A stretch of DNA of 64,000 nucleotides from Trichomonas vaginalis G3 (taxonomy: Eukaryota > Parabasalia > Trichomonadida > Trichomonadidae), in assembly GCF_026262505.1 (NCBI RefSeq), contig NC_067206.1, positions 3,500,879-3,564,878 of the forward strand, read 5' to 3'. Below, one piece after another: positions 9,252 to 20,935 of this stretch. A program made the translations under genes and the position numbers. Under the pieces are notes generated by a model. The model had not been told where the DNA came from. It was given only the letters and a program-made list of their open reading frames with translations, and did no database searches. Position 1 is the stretch's first letter, and each line of letters starts with the position of its first letter.

Positions 9252-11069
9252 TTATTTTCCATCATATTTTGTGTTCAAGAAAATGTAGGATTTTTCGAGG
9301 GTTGTCGTGATATCATTATTTTTCAAAACGATATCAACAGTCTGTCCCTTCAAACTGTCTTTTCCTTCACCTAATTTGCAAAGAATCATCTTGTCATTCA
9401 TGTGAACTGGTTTGCAGTCGACACCGCCAACTGCTATAGTCAGATTTGAGTACTGTTTGTAGCCTTGGCCGTTGAATTGAATGATATTCTTTCCTTGATA
9501 GGTTCCTCTGTCTGGAATGATTTCATTTACAAGTATCGTTGGTTCTCTTTTATTTGTCTTGATGGTGCACACTGATCTTGCTGGCGGACAAATGATGTAA
9601 CCTGGATATCCTGGAATTGAAAGTTTATCTCCATCATTTTGGCATGTATAACGTTTATCTTTGTATATAATAGCCAGTTTGTTATCGCTGAGGCACTCCG
9701 CTTTCATGCATTTTGGAGAATAAGAAATAGATTCCGTAATTGAAGCAGATAAGGACATTACGCATATAGAACTATCACTGTACTCCTCGCCAATGTCCTT
9801 GCCATCTGCTGGTTCCTCGTTGCAAGGCCTGTAAGGAGAGTAAGTTGGAGCCAAATCTAAAGTACTTTCGTTAATAACGAGCGAAGTTTCAGATGGGTAG
9901 TACCAGAAATGGTTCCTTTCCTGAACAATTGGTCGATCATCTGCATTTACCTTGTAAAAATCTTCGACTGAAATAAGATCGCAGACTGCCTTGTATAAAT
10001 TGCCTGGGAAGCATGTGGTGGCGCCGTTCTTGCATAGGTATGATGGTGGATACGCTATATATGCTGGGTTGTCAAGTAATTTCTCATTTTGTATTTCTGT
10101 AGTTTGAACAAGGGTTAAATCGAGATATGGAAGAAGTTCCATGCGGGAATTCATTAGATTTTCATCGGGAATTGTGTACCAACCGGAATCTAAGAGAGAT
10201 AAGAAGAATATCGGGGAAATGTAGGCTGGACCGTATGTAACGCCTTGCATTAGATCTGTGAAGTAAAGCCTGGCATTTGGATGGGAATTCACTGTACCTT
10301 CACCACCGTCATCTTCTAATTCAAGTCCAAAATCGTCGTATTTAGAACTGTGAACGAAGAAACGGGAATGAACCCATTCCTTAAGACGTGGCGTAATGAG
10401 AAATGTCTGAGTGATATTATATTTTTCATTTACAATAGATTTTCTGACCTTATCTTGGTCATATCCGATCCATTTTTCGAAATTGGATGATGAGAATGAA
10501 AGGACATGCTGTAATTCATGAAGAATTGTCGTAATTAAATCTCTGTGCGAACTATTGAGATACTGGACTGTGATGTTTCTGTTACTATTAATTTTGATGT
10601 AGCCAGCGTAAGGTCTTTTACTTTGAGTACGACAATCATCAATAGCTGCTGCTTGCGCTAGGGTAGAACCGTTTAGTGCTGCTGGCTTCACGAGAATGTA
10701 CAAATCAACATCTTCTGGTAAATTACTTGGAACACTATTACATTTACCACCGCAGACAGAATGCGACTTAAGGCTGGCTAATGAAGTAGAATTCTGAACT
10801 TCTGAAGTATCAATATTCAAAAAGCTCAAAAAGCTTTTGATATCATCGAACATCTTATCAAGGTTTTCCTTTTGATCTCGTTCGAATTGGTCTGTGTTAA
10901 AATGAATTCTTAGCATTTGATTTAAGCCAGTTCTTGTAATTTCAGTTTCTCCGAGGGTTTTTCTGCGCAAATTTTCTGGCTGTTGAGATCTTAGATCTTG
11001 TCTTTCGTAATAATCATGCATACATACATGTTTTTGTATTACACAAAGAAGTCCAAGAATCCAAAGCAT
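9252..11069 (-). CDS. leishmanolysin-like (GP63, M8) metallopeptidase
   Basis: A 605-aa secreted or surface zinc protease. The N-terminus has a short hydrophobic signal peptide (MLWILGLLCVIQ). The zinc motif HELQH lies at residues 184-188 and the third ligand is probably His263 in NSHPNARLYF, after the insertion typical of M8 enzymes. Many Cys follow. The C-terminal ~90 residues, from PTILVNEIIPDRGTYQG, look like an IPT/TIG immunoglobulin-like domain, seen in other trichomonad GP63 proteins. I saw no C-terminal membrane helix, so it may be secreted. Active-site residues appear intact. M8 proteases act on extracellular proteins and are linked to host-cell contact; the substrate here is unknown. 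Confidence 0.88.
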   Translation of the reverse strand: MLWILGLLCVIQKHVCMHDYYERQDLRSQQPENLRRKTLGETEITRTGLNQMLRIHFNTDQFERDQKENLDKMFDDIKSFLSFLNIDTSEVQNSTSLASLKSHSVCGGKCNSVPSNLPEDVDLYILVKPAALNGSTLAQAAAIDDCRTQSKRPYAGYIKINSNRNITVQYLNSSHRDLITTILHELQHVLSFSSSNFEKWIGYDQDKVRKSIVNEKYNITQTFLITPRLKEWVHSRFFVHSSKYDDFGLELEDDGGEGTVNSHPNARLYFTDLMQGVTYGPAYISPIFFLSLLDSGWYTIPDENLMNSRMELLPYLDLTLVQTTEIQNEKLLDNPAYIAYPPSYLCKNGATTCFPGNLYKAVCDLISVEDFYKVNADDRPIVQERNHFWYYPSETSLVINESTLDLAPTYSPYRPCNEEPADGKDIGEEYSDSSICVMSLSASITESISYSPKCMKAECLSDNKLAIIYKDKRYTCQNDGDKLSIPGYPGYIICPPARSVCTIKTNKREPTILVNEIIPDRGTYQGKNIIQFNGQGYKQYSNLTIAVGGVDCKPVHMNDKMILCKLGEGKDSLKGQTVDIVLKNNDITTTLEKSYIFLNTKYDGK

Positions 11070-11074
11070 TTTAT

Positions 11075-11079
11075 TATGA
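11075..11079 (-). promoter_or_regulatory. trichomonad initiator (TCATA)
   Basis: On the minus strand TCATA precedes the ATG of the leishmanolysin by five bases, matching TCA-Y-W, and supports that start. Confidence 0.55.
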
Positions 11080-13311
11080 GCGAGTTTTTGTGAGAGGAAC
11101 TTTTATGAAAAATAGTCGGAATTGGATTATTTCTGAGCTTATTAATAACGCATTGCTTACAAAACATAATAACTTCAATTTTTATTAAAATCTTATGTTC
11201 TTCTCAATATTTGAAAACTTGAAATTTTTTTTGAGGCAGGGCAACGATAGAAAATTTTTGGAAAAAAAGTTCGGGGATCTTAAACGTATCATATTCCCTG
11301 TATGGTTTGGTATCTTCCGCCATGCGTTGTGCCAAACATATTGACACTTTCCAATAATTAATTTATGGTATGAGTCACAGAGTTAGATTATAAAAAGAAA
11401 GTAAATAATTGCAATTAGAAATCATATATGTCGGAAATCAAAAGTTGATGAACAGAAACCTTTTACTCATCATAAAAGAGATAAATCACTAAAGATTTGT
11501 ATACATTAAAATTTGATATTTGGTGCTCGAAAACTGTCTTATGGGACTCCTCCAAAATGAACCAATCTATCGCTGAGTACCAAATTAAATGATGTGGATG
11601 ATGTATTCTCTAATTCTAACTTAGGAAGAAGAGGAACAAAACGAATGTCGACAACAACATGTAAAACATAGATTAAATATCTATGAATCAATAAAGTATA
11701 CGTATGTTGAAGGTGACAACGATCACCTGAGGCTTATAACTCTTTGACTAAATAATGCAATAATTAAATATAATGATTTTTATATTTTTATACTAATAGT
11801 AATTAATATACTATCCTGCTTAATAAATGGTATGATCAAATTTGTTTGAAATTTTAATTAAGTATATTAAACTGTATCTTCTATATAAAAATCAAAATTT
11901 TTGGACGAACCTAGTTTGAACCTTTATGAAAATCTATCATTTTGGTTAATTGAGTTAATATTAAACTTTTATATATGTATATATAACATTGATTGCTTAT
12001 ATGATCATGGTTTATTCCATATTAACAGATTTTTTCAGTGAAATTTGATAATAATATCAATGAACATATTAAATTCAAGATTAGAATGTCTATAAAATGC
12101 TACCAAATAAGAATAAAATACGATCTATTGACTTAAATTTTAATATGGAGTAGTTTTTCGTTTAAATCTAATCTAAATATGAATAAAAACTTATCTTGTA
12201 CTATTTTCATTCAAGTATTTTACTAATGTAAATCATTTATTATCATAATTCAGTACAGTTTCTTTTAGAATTAAAGTAAATGAGGATGATATTTGTGAAT
12301 TAAAATAATTTTTTAATGTTCACCTTTTATTCATCACTTTGTGGTATGTATAAAGTGAAAGCATTATCAAATCTTCTGAATTGATCAACTCAAAATTCCA
12401 AAAAAAATTCAAAAATTCAAAAATGAAAATAAACAATTTAAATTTTCACATGAAAAAATCAATTTTGAAAAAAATTTGGAAAATCAAAGTATCTTATAAT
12501 TAGTCAAATAATCAATTAACCTCGTTTTTACTCATAAAAAACAACTCATTTTTGATTTTGATATCATATTTGATAAAAACCCATTCCAGAGTTGATGTAA
12601 TGTCATAATTATTGCTAGAAATATTGTTTTTGCAACAAAATTCTTATTTTATGAAAGTAAAAAAATAATGATTTTATTCCAACAACAACAAGTAAACATA
12701 TGAATGGAAAGGTACTAAATTCACATGAATGTAGTAATCAACGCATCAGCTTTAGTTTTTAATGTTCGAGCCAAAATGTAATAACTTGTAATAAGAAATA
12801 TCTGAAAATTATATTAAGTACTGTGCATGCTATGCAGAAATATTTGTGATTCATTACCAACTGATATAATAAAGCTGCTTTTTTTCTGACTTTATTTCAA
12901 TAATTTTCTCGGATTTTAATAACTTTTTATGTATACGAGTTTTGCAAATATGCATCATAAGATGCATAAATTTACATATTTACGAGGAATCATTTCGTTG
13001 CATTTTGGAGGTAGTAAATTTTGATTTTTTAATATGGGGCTTTAGTAGGTATAATAATGATCTTATCTCAATGTAGGAGTACTGGTGCAATATGATTAAA
13101 ATTAATGAGGCTAATCTTAAATTGAATAATTCTGGAGAATAACTCACAATGCAACTAATTCTTTAAATAAGGTAGATGCAGATTGTAGTGATCAATTAGG
13201 GAGTACTAGTTAATTCTTTCATTTCTGTCATATTGAGCAAAAAAGAAGAAAGCATAACCCTAAGAAAAAAAGCAGAAAATTGTCACTTTTCATTGTACGT
13301 TAAATTAATTC

Positions 13312-13329
13312 GCTCGGCGAATGCCGAGC
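13312..13329. repeat. small GC-rich hairpin
   Basis: GCTCGGC-GAAT-GCCGAGC is a perfect 7-bp stem with a four-base loop inside AT-rich DNA. Confidence 0.7.
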
Positions 13330-13632
13330 ACACGTACTCATCATTCAACATAATATTCTCATTCTTTGGTTATTGTAGTGCCAGACAACACAAGATTTCA
13401 AAGAATTGCTTGAGTAATCTTTATATAATTTTAATATTTATCGAGAATTCTATTATCACAATCACATGCATTCACTTATTTCAATTCAGCAACTACAACT
13501 ATCCATATACAGAAGGAATTTCTGAACTATACGAGTATTAAAGATATAGGAAATGAAATATAACAAAGGGATATTGAGTTTAAGAAGTAAAATAAATAAT
13601 ATATTTAAATTAAAAAAAAATCAGGGTAAGGA

Positions 13633-13907
13633 ATATAAAAAGTAATCCTGGGAGGAATAGGATTTTACAAATCCCTTTACGTGAGAAATTTGATACGCAT
13701 GTCTCCCAATATGATAGAAAGTTCCGCATTCTTAACTTGAATGTGGAAACTTGACTGACAAGAGTCCATAACAGATTCTTGTCGGTCAAAGTTTTGCAAT
13801 CACATTCTGATTGCAGAAGATTGTCTCATTCTTGGAGACATAAGTATCAAATTTCTCACGTAAAGGAATTTCTCAAATCTTATTCATCCCAGGATTTCTT
13901 TTTATAT
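13633..13907. repeat. branched foldback: long stem enclosing several hairpins
   Basis: An outer imperfect stem of about 60 bp pairs 13633-13695 with 13843-13907. It includes 23 perfect pairs around CCCTTTACGTGAGAAATTTG. Inside are separate hairpins: GTTCCGCATTC with GAATGTGGAAAC near 13721-13750, TTGACTGACAAGA with TCTTGTCGGTCAA near 13751-13789, TTTGCAATCA with TGATTGCAGA near 13793-13817, and TGTCTC with GGAGACA near 13822-13840. The whole could fold as a multi-armed RNA or cruciform. No terminal duplication or ORF marks it as a known transposon. Confidence 0.75.
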
Positions 13908-14242
13908 TATATTATCTGTCATGATATTATAATCTGAGAGATTTCTTTAATATTATATAATACTGGCCAATAATGGTACAACATGATTCTCCATCATATC
14001 AGCATTCAAAACATATCTTTATTTTGCCAATTTGCTTAAATTAAGGGTGCTTTTCAAGCGCTAAAGGGGGTCATGAAAAAGTTGCAAAAGTCAAAAATTA
14101 AGGGTATATATGCATAACATTTATAGCCATTTGCATGTAGATATATGATTATAAAGATTCATTTATAGATATCCATGATATATTAAAATATTTTAGAATT
14201 TTATTTATGAATTGAAAATGGTCTTGACACTTTTTGATTTTT

Positions 14243-15780
14243 ATGGCAGACGAAGATTATAAAAACAGTATTGAGGAACCAAATGATGAAAAATTACAAG
14301 CAATTGGCCCATTAAACCAGTATTCAGAGCTGACACATGACGAAAAAGTTTTAGAAGTCTTAGATTTTTTAATTAATCCTCGTATTCAAGTCGACATCAG
14401 TGTTGTACAGTTAACATATATTGTACTCAAATACCAACATCAGATAGGTAGCTATAAATTGATACCGTTAGAGTATTTTGAAGATTTTCGTTTTGGATCT
14501 AATTTCCTGACTACATTAGAAAATTTTGAAAATAAAAGATTACAGCAACAAAACGCAGATCAATTTAAGGAAAGATGTCACCTTCTATTAAAAATCATAT
14601 CAATTCTTTCTTTGGATTCTGGATTTGTATCCCAACAACTGCTTGACTTGAATTTCGTAAAGATACTTGCTAATGATTTTCAAGAATGGGTTCCTTTTAA
14701 ACAATTTCTTCAAATATTATTACACGTTTCAAAGCAATTAATATCTGAAAACTCTGACAACTTGGGTCCGTTTTTAAATGATATATTTGATTCTGATTTC
14801 AAATTAAGCTTCGTTGATATTCTAAACGAATATCTTGTGAAAGAGACAGATTATTACATCATTCAAATATGGGATATTTTTTGCGACATTGTTAATCAAT
14901 TAGATACTTATTCCAATGAAACTGAAGAGGAAAGAAGCTTATATTTTGATCATATTACAGCAGTATTGCAAAATCAAAATTGTACATGTTATACTGCAAT
15001 AATAACCATTTGGTCATCAATATTCGAACTCTCTGTAATTAGCAACTGGGAATATTCTTCTTTTTTTCATTGAAAATAGGACATGAAAATTTATTATTGT
15101 TTATTTTCCAAAATATTACCGCTAGTGACGATAGTTTGTTTTTTTCAATATACAACATTTTAATAAATCATTTTGCAAAATTTAAAGGTGACAATATCAT
15201 TCCTTTACTAAATCAAATAGATTGGAAAGAAATTCATGGATATATTACTATAGATGAAAGAAGTGACGACTATTTGCATCTCATTAATGAAATATTGGAG
15301 AATACGCAGGATTTGTATTTAGCAAACTCAATGATAGTTGAAAACCTATACACATATAATTTTTTAGGCTTATGGCTTGAAAAGTATGAGCAACAAAGCT
15401 TAACATGGAAAAACACTTTCAGTAATCTCCTCATTAATGTGTATGATAACAGACATATATGTATATTAAATGCGTTAAATATCAATTTTCATTTGAAAAT
15501 AATTGATTTGTTCATTCGAGATATTTTGACTGAACTTAATTCAGCAACATCGTTAGTTTTATTCACCAAAATTGTTTTATATTTAGAAACAAGTAATTTT
15601 GAATTTTTAAAAGATGTTAAATCATACTTTTTATCACCTGAAATATATCAAATATATCAGGAAAATCAAGAATCATATCTAGAGTATGATTACGATGAAC
15701 TAGATGAAGCCGACTATAAATTTATAGAAAGCATTTTTTCCAGATTCGATAATCTAATTGAAGAAAAAAAGGAAGATTAA
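14243..15780 (+). CDS. armadillo/HEAT-like all-helical protein, frame broken once
   Basis: Two frames, 14243-15073 and 15070-15780, make one gene of about 510 codons. The first ends just after a T7 run at 15061-15067. The second has no ATG at its start but continues the same kind of sequence. The product is almost entirely amphipathic helix with Leu/Ile spacing of helical repeats, and the tail is acidic. It resembles importin-alpha or other ARM/HEAT scaffolds in pattern; I cannot name the family. A one-base indel in the T run, real or from sequencing, explains the break. The next gene starts about 75 bp downstream on the same strand. Confidence 0.5.
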
Positions 15781-15854
15781 TTAGGAAAAAAAACGGTTAT
15801 GGCCCAACTATTATTAGAGGAAAATTCTTGTCCTCTTTAGATTTCTTCTCATGG

Positions 15855-18800
15855 ATGAACATATATATCACATCTTTTGTTCAACGATGTGTCGATGAAA
15901 ACAGGAGCGGGGCCATATTTTTTGCAGGTTCAGATTCAAATTCCATACAGATTAAAAATTTATTGCAATCGTTCAATAACGAATCAGTTTTATATGTTTC
16001 GGATGCCAAAGCTTGTGAAAAAACTAGTCTTTGGTTTGGAGCAAAACAAAAATTTAAAATTCTACAGCATCAAAAAGGAAAAATGAAAATTTCTGATACT
16101 ACAAAAGTCATAATTTACGACCGTATCGATCCTACAACAATAACATACACAGATTATATCAAAATCTTGTATGATCCAGTAATTGATTATAGAATAGAGC
16201 ATTCAATAAGTAGTTTAGCGAATTTGATTAATATGGAGAAAATAAATGAAGCCAGAAAACTGGGAGTTGATAATCTTGAATTCTATTTTGCAATAATCTT
16301 CTCTTCCTCAATTGTTTTTTATAATGGATATGATTTTATAACCAGTTATACATTGAGAGTCCCAATGACTCCTGAACAATCAGATTCATTGAATATGATA
16401 ATTGAGCAGTTCTTTCGAGGATCTCCAATTCAAACAAGTTTGCTTAGAAGACAATTTAACAAATTACGAATGCTCGGAGATGCAAATCCTTTCAAAGATT
16501 CTCTTGATGGCTTAGTGAATTACTTTTATAATACAAAAAGGCAATTCCTTATATTTTGTACAGACACAATTATGATTAAATATATCAGCAAGAAATATAT
16601 GGCATATGATGATTGTTTATGCATAATTTCAGAGTTGTCATATGAAAAAATTCAAATGAGAGATACAATTATTATTCTTGATTCAGAAGGTATTAATATT
16701 GACTTTTTGAAGCTCAGAAATGTCAAATTGCGAACATTGGATATATATAGAATTACAATACAAAATACTTTAGATGATATTCAATCCATTTTGGGAATGA
16801 CAAATTGTTACTGTGATCGATTTAGTTATCAAACATCTGTTGATGAATGTATGAATTATATTCGTATTTTAAAAGATAGTTCTTCAATTCAAATAAAATT
16901 TGGTGAACAAAATGATTTCTTAGCGAGTTTTAAGTGGAATTCAATGATTGTGATGTGTCCAAATCTATCCAATCAAAAGTTGTCAGAAATTAAATTACAT
17001 GGTTTATTTGTAGAAAATCTTGATGATTATTCATTTAAGGCAAAGATGCGCTCTGAAAAAGGAGTAATTGCTAATAAAGAACGCGTCAAAAAGAAACAAT
17101 TAATTAACGCTCATATGCAAAAGATGAGAGAAAGTAAAAAAAATAAGTCTTTACAGAATCTGAAGGTCTCTAATTCAGACAACACAAAGTTGGAACAACA
17201 ATCTTCAACAAAAAATCAATTAGCTGAAGCAATTGAGCAACTTTCAGATGCAATGAAAGTAAATGATCCTCAAAGAATTATGATGAGAAAAAGTTCGGAA
17301 AATTCCCTTAAACATCCCAAAGGAAGATCATGGGATGTACTATCGAAGTTAGCTGCTATGAAATTATATATGAAATCACCAAAAGGATATAGAGACAATA
17401 GAAACAATATAAATGTTCTTCCGTCAGAAAATACAATTAAAACTTTTATGAATCCGATCACTCGTAAGATGAAATTTTATTTAAAAGATATCAGAGGTAT
17501 ACCAGCAATTTTTTCCTTGGTTGCTAATGCATGGGAAGGAAGAAGACCCGAATACTGTCTTGCCATAGATGCTCTGGCTTCTCGTATGTGGGCGAAACTC
17601 AATGAAAAAGATCAAAACGGTGGTCTATTTTTATTTTATCTAATGCCTCTGAATAGTAACACTCCGAAGCTACTTATTCATATTATTAGCCATGAAAACG
17701 GTATGGTAAACGCCATCCTTCACAAAGTAGTATTAGCTATTAGAGAAATTTCAAAATATGCTATCATAAAATATGTTGCCACCGATAATGACAACGGGTA
17801 CAATGTGGTCTTAAAACCTTTAATTAAACAAATGCTATCAACAATTAATGATAATATTGAGGATTTCGTTAAGGCTCTAGAAGTATATTCAGCCTCTAAA
17901 ATACCTTTCTTGCCAGATTGTCCACACTTATTAAAATTATTAAGAAATGTCCTGATTGATCCAACCAAAATAATCTTTGTTTCAATATATTGGGGCCCTA
18001 TCAAGTTATCTAACTTCCAGAAATATTCAGATTTTTTAGGTAATGCTATTACTGATACTGATGATCGATCTCAAATAGTTGACAAGTCCCCGATTCGAAT
18101 TTTTTCAATTATAATGTTGTCAAAGTTTCGCTTAGATAATTTGAAAGCAGAAGCACTTTTTGTTACTCCATTTTCTCTTTTTAATGAGGCTATTAGGAAT
18201 GAGTCAATAACAATTGAAACACGTCTTAGAATGCTAGAAATTTCAATTTATATATTGTATGAAGTAGCATTATTTAATAAACGGAACCACTATTCAAAGA
18301 AAATTTCTGATTATCACCCTCAAGATGACAATTCACACATCTTTGCTGGATATCTTTTTGGAAGGCCTGATATTATAAGACGATTTTTTGTCTCTTGTGT
18401 AGTTTTTTATAAAGAAATCTCAACAAATAATACTATTAATACTCAACATCTAACGACCTTACCTTTGGAACACTTTAATTCATTGGTAAGGGAATTCATG
18501 CACGACCACTATCACATGGAGCACTCAGAAACGGCGTGTGCGCAACTCTTAACAATTTTATTAGTTTCATTGCAGTTAAACCAGAAAATTGCGGACTCCC
18601 CGACCTTAGATTCCAGCGGAAGAAAACTAGATCCATCTAAGATGACACAACATGCAGATTTTATTGCTGCTGACAAAACTAAAGGCATTGCTCATGCGCT
18701 CTTGAATGAATGTGGCTGGCCTTTTATGTTTGAATCATCAGATATTGCAAAAAACTATATTCAAAAATTTGAGAATTTGATAGAATTCTTATTATGGTTA

Positions 18801-20066
18801 AATACGCCACTTCCATCGAATGGAATACATTCAAAACAACCTAAATTGCAACATCCTGCTGATTCATTTAATACATTTATTCCTATAATAGAGGAAGCGA
18901 CAAGTATTGCATCGAGTATGTCAAATGCCAATTTACAAGAACAAATTCCAGGAAATGAAATTCTGACACAAATTAGTAACAATAACATTGTGAATGATTT
19001 AAGAACCACATATGAGAATGTAAGCAAAACCACTTGGACATTTCAGCCTTCAATCAACCTAATTCCACTAAGAACTGATTCCAATGATTTGCTCAGTTCT
19101 ACTTTCCCTGGTATCGAAACAATACGAAGAATTATTCCTAGTATAGATTCAGGAGAATCAAATGCCGAGAGTCATCCTCCAGATATTTCTGACAATACAG
19201 TTTCTGGAGAGTCAAATGCCGAGAGTCATCCTCCAGATATTCTTCAGAGAATGCAATCATTTTATCGAGGCCTCAAAAACTATTCGGATACAAGCCATTA
19301 TAATGTTATATTACAAACATTTGCTCATTGTAGTATAATATATGATTCGCTTCAAGAGTACATTCAATCCACAAGCTTTGTTCCTAATTATATTGAAAAA
19401 CTATTCAAAATTTTGAAAGAACTTCAATTAACTGAATGTCTCTATAAGATTCCAGTTGAATATCCTGAATTCTTAGAATTAACACAGAAGGATTTTCACG
19501 ATTCCAATCCATTGATGATTCTTGTTAAGATATTTTATTTACTACCAGATCATATATCTTCTTTGTTTTCAATTGTTTATAGCATTACAAGGAACGATAA
19601 GGTTACAAATTATGAGAAAGAAATATTTTTGGAAGTTTCCATTTTTCCTCATACAGATCTTCAGAAACAATTAGATTACCTTCAGAGTCCAAAAGATAGT
19701 AATGATGAAGATAAGCCTATTTATGAGCTCACAACTATTCCGCGTTTATTGTTTATTTCAATATCAAGAACAGAATATAACGCAGATCAACAAGGGGAAA
19801 GTCATAAAAGCATCACAACTCCAAAGCATTTAATTATCCAATCCCAGACATATCGAATATTCACAATCATTATGAAAAGATTTAATTCATTAAGCAGAAA
19901 ATATTTCTGCTTAATAGATTTCACACCAGAAGCTGATACCCCAACCTGGTACTCATTTAGAGATGAGGAAAGCAAATTCATTGTTGATGAAAGCGAAGTA
20001 TTCGATACATCTAAAATGGCAGGAATCTGTGGAGTGACATTTGTGGGGTATATCAAGATACAATGA
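15855..20066 (+). CDS. DDE transposase-like core fused to an inactive USP-like domain
   Basis: About 1400 aa; residue numbers count from the frame's beginning at 15828, and the first ATG is 15855. Residues ~1-400 are unrecognised. A basic helical linker (~405-560) follows. Residues ~570-900 look like a DDE transposase of the P-element/THAP9 kind: D581 in LAIDALAS, D653 in VATDNDNGYN, D697 in DCPHLLKLLRN and E881 in LPLEHFNSLVRE. A tandem repeat of SGESNAESHPPDI precedes the C-terminus. Residues ~1145-1412 look like a ubiquitin-specific protease. The Cys box reads GLKNYSDTSHYNVILQ, with Ser at 1156 where the catalytic Cys belongs. The His box has RKY for GHY. It therefore appears catalytically dead, as in USP39/Sad1. 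No inverted repeats flank it, so domestication is likely. Confidence 0.6.
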   Translation: MNIYITSFVQRCVDENRSGAIFFAGSDSNSIQIKNLLQSFNNESVLYVSDAKACEKTSLWFGAKQKFKILQHQKGKMKISDTTKVIIYDRIDPTTITYTDYIKILYDPVIDYRIEHSISSLANLINMEKINEARKLGVDNLEFYFAIIFSSSIVFYNGYDFITSYTLRVPMTPEQSDSLNMIIEQFFRGSPIQTSLLRRQFNKLRMLGDANPFKDSLDGLVNYFYNTKRQFLIFCTDTIMIKYISKKYMAYDDCLCIISELSYEKIQMRDTIIILDSEGINIDFLKLRNVKLRTLDIYRITIQNTLDDIQSILGMTNCYCDRFSYQTSVDECMNYIRILKDSSSIQIKFGEQNDFLASFKWNSMIVMCPNLSNQKLSEIKLHGLFVENLDDYSFKAKMRSEKGVIANKERVKKKQLINAHMQKMRESKKNKSLQNLKVSNSDNTKLEQQSSTKNQLAEAIEQLSDAMKVNDPQRIMMRKSSENSLKHPKGRSWDVLSKLAAMKLYMKSPKGYRDNRNNINVLPSENTIKTFMNPITRKMKFYLKDIRGIPAIFSLVANAWEGRRPEYCLAIDALASRMWAKLNEKDQNGGLFLFYLMPLNSNTPKLLIHIISHENGMVNAILHKVVLAIREISKYAIIKYVATDNDNGYNVVLKPLIKQMLSTINDNIEDFVKALEVYSASKIPFLPDCPHLLKLLRNVLIDPTKIIFVSIYWGPIKLSNFQKYSDFLGNAITDTDDRSQIVDKSPIRIFSIIMLSKFRLDNLKAEALFVTPFSLFNEAIRNESITIETRLRMLEISIYILYEVALFNKRNHYSKKISDYHPQDDNSHIFAGYLFGRPDIIRRFFVSCVVFYKEISTNNTINTQHLTTLPLEHFNSLVREFMHDHYHMEHSETACAQLLTILLVSLQLNQKIADSPTLDSSGRKLDPSKMTQHADFIAADKTKGIAHALLNECGWPFMFESSDIAKNYIQKFENLIEFLLWLNTPLPSNGIHSKQPKLQHPADSFNTFIPIIEEATSIASSMSNANLQEQIPGNEILTQISNNNIVNDLRTTYENVSKTTWTFQPSINLIPLRTDSNDLLSSTFPGIETIRRIIPSIDSGESNAESHPPDISDNTVSGESNAESHPPDILQRMQSFYRGLKNYSDTSHYNVILQTFAHCSIIYDSLQEYIQSTSFVPNYIEKLFKILKELQLTECLYKIPVEYPEFLELTQKDFHDSNPLMILVKIFYLLPDHISSLFSIVYSITRNDKVTNYEKEIFLEVSIFPHTDLQKQLDYLQSPKDSNDEDKPIYELTTIPRLLFISISRTEYNADQQGESHKSITTPKHLIIQSQTYRIFTIIMKRFNSLSRKYFCLIDFTPEADTPTWYSFRDEESKFIVDESEVFDTSKMAGICGVTFVGYIKIQ

Positions 20067-20750
20067 AGATTCCTGTCATTGCTTAATGATTTCTTGTACT
20101 CTCAGAAAATGAAATATTTTTGTTTTGTTATTTATCAATAAACTTTTATAATGCATTTGTTTCCAAGGGTTACCGGCTTATTAAAATAAGCAATCATGAA
20201 ATAACTTTACATGACATTTGTCAGTAAATGCGATACAAAACTCTCGCATCATGTTTATTTTTATTAACATTATATTCACAATATAGTTGCATGTACTGAT
20301 AGTATCATGCCATTATTACATATATTGGAGTGTGAATATGTGAATATTCTCAAATCCATGTTATATCAAATCTTATGGCGAACTTAAAATGAATTTTAAT
20401 TTATCGATGATGTATATTATTATTTATGATATATGGTATGAGCGTGTCTTGCTATCCGTTTGTCGATTGGGTGTATCCACACATATATTCACAAAATAAA
20501 ACTTCGAAGGAAGAAATAATTCATTAGACAGCATGATATATATATATATAAGTATCATTTAATAAACTGAAGAAGGGTAGAAGAAGCATTAATTACTCAA
20601 TTTTTTTAGTAATTGAATTAAATTTGAGTATAAAAAAGAGAAATTAAAGCTTTGAAGGGGATATATGACATTATATATCTTGGGATGTTTCAAAATAGAA
20701 AATATTGTAAAAATGAAAGCATTTGAGAAAATGTAAGTTAAGACAAAGGG
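20067..20750. other. intergenic, with a TA microsatellite
   Basis: AT-rich. A short (TA)n run lies at about 20536-20551. No gene was seen. Confidence 0.45.
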
Positions 20751-20935
20751 CAAGTTCCCAGTTCTTCACATATGGGTGCAAGGTTTATCACTATTACCAT
20801 GCACCCATATGTGCAGAGCTGGAAAATGGCGCACTTTTTCTCTTTGATGCGAATGTGCGGAGCAAGTTCCCAGTTCTTCACATATGGGTGCAAGGTCTAT
20901 CACTATTACCATGCACCCATATCTCCAGAACTCTA
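20751..20935. repeat. two tandem hairpins, 112-bp period
   Basis: A 34-bp block beginning CAAGTTCCCAGTTCTTCACA occurs at 20751 and 20863. Each copy folds with its own downstream arm (TGCACCCATATGTGCAGAGC and TGCACCCATATCTCCAGAAC) into a hairpin of about 24 bp. The 40-bp linker carries a further GCGCAC/GTGCG pair. Confidence 0.8.

Larger units (their letters stand above)
11080..14242. other. 3.1-kb intergenic region
   Basis: Very AT-rich with no supported gene. An open frame at 13233-13541 uses a TTG start and has no motif. The notable structures are the small hairpin at 13312 and the large branched foldback at 13633-13907, listed separately. Confidence 0.45.

Noticed and set aside
13233..13541. 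102-codon ORF
   Set aside because: TTG start, low complexity, no motif.
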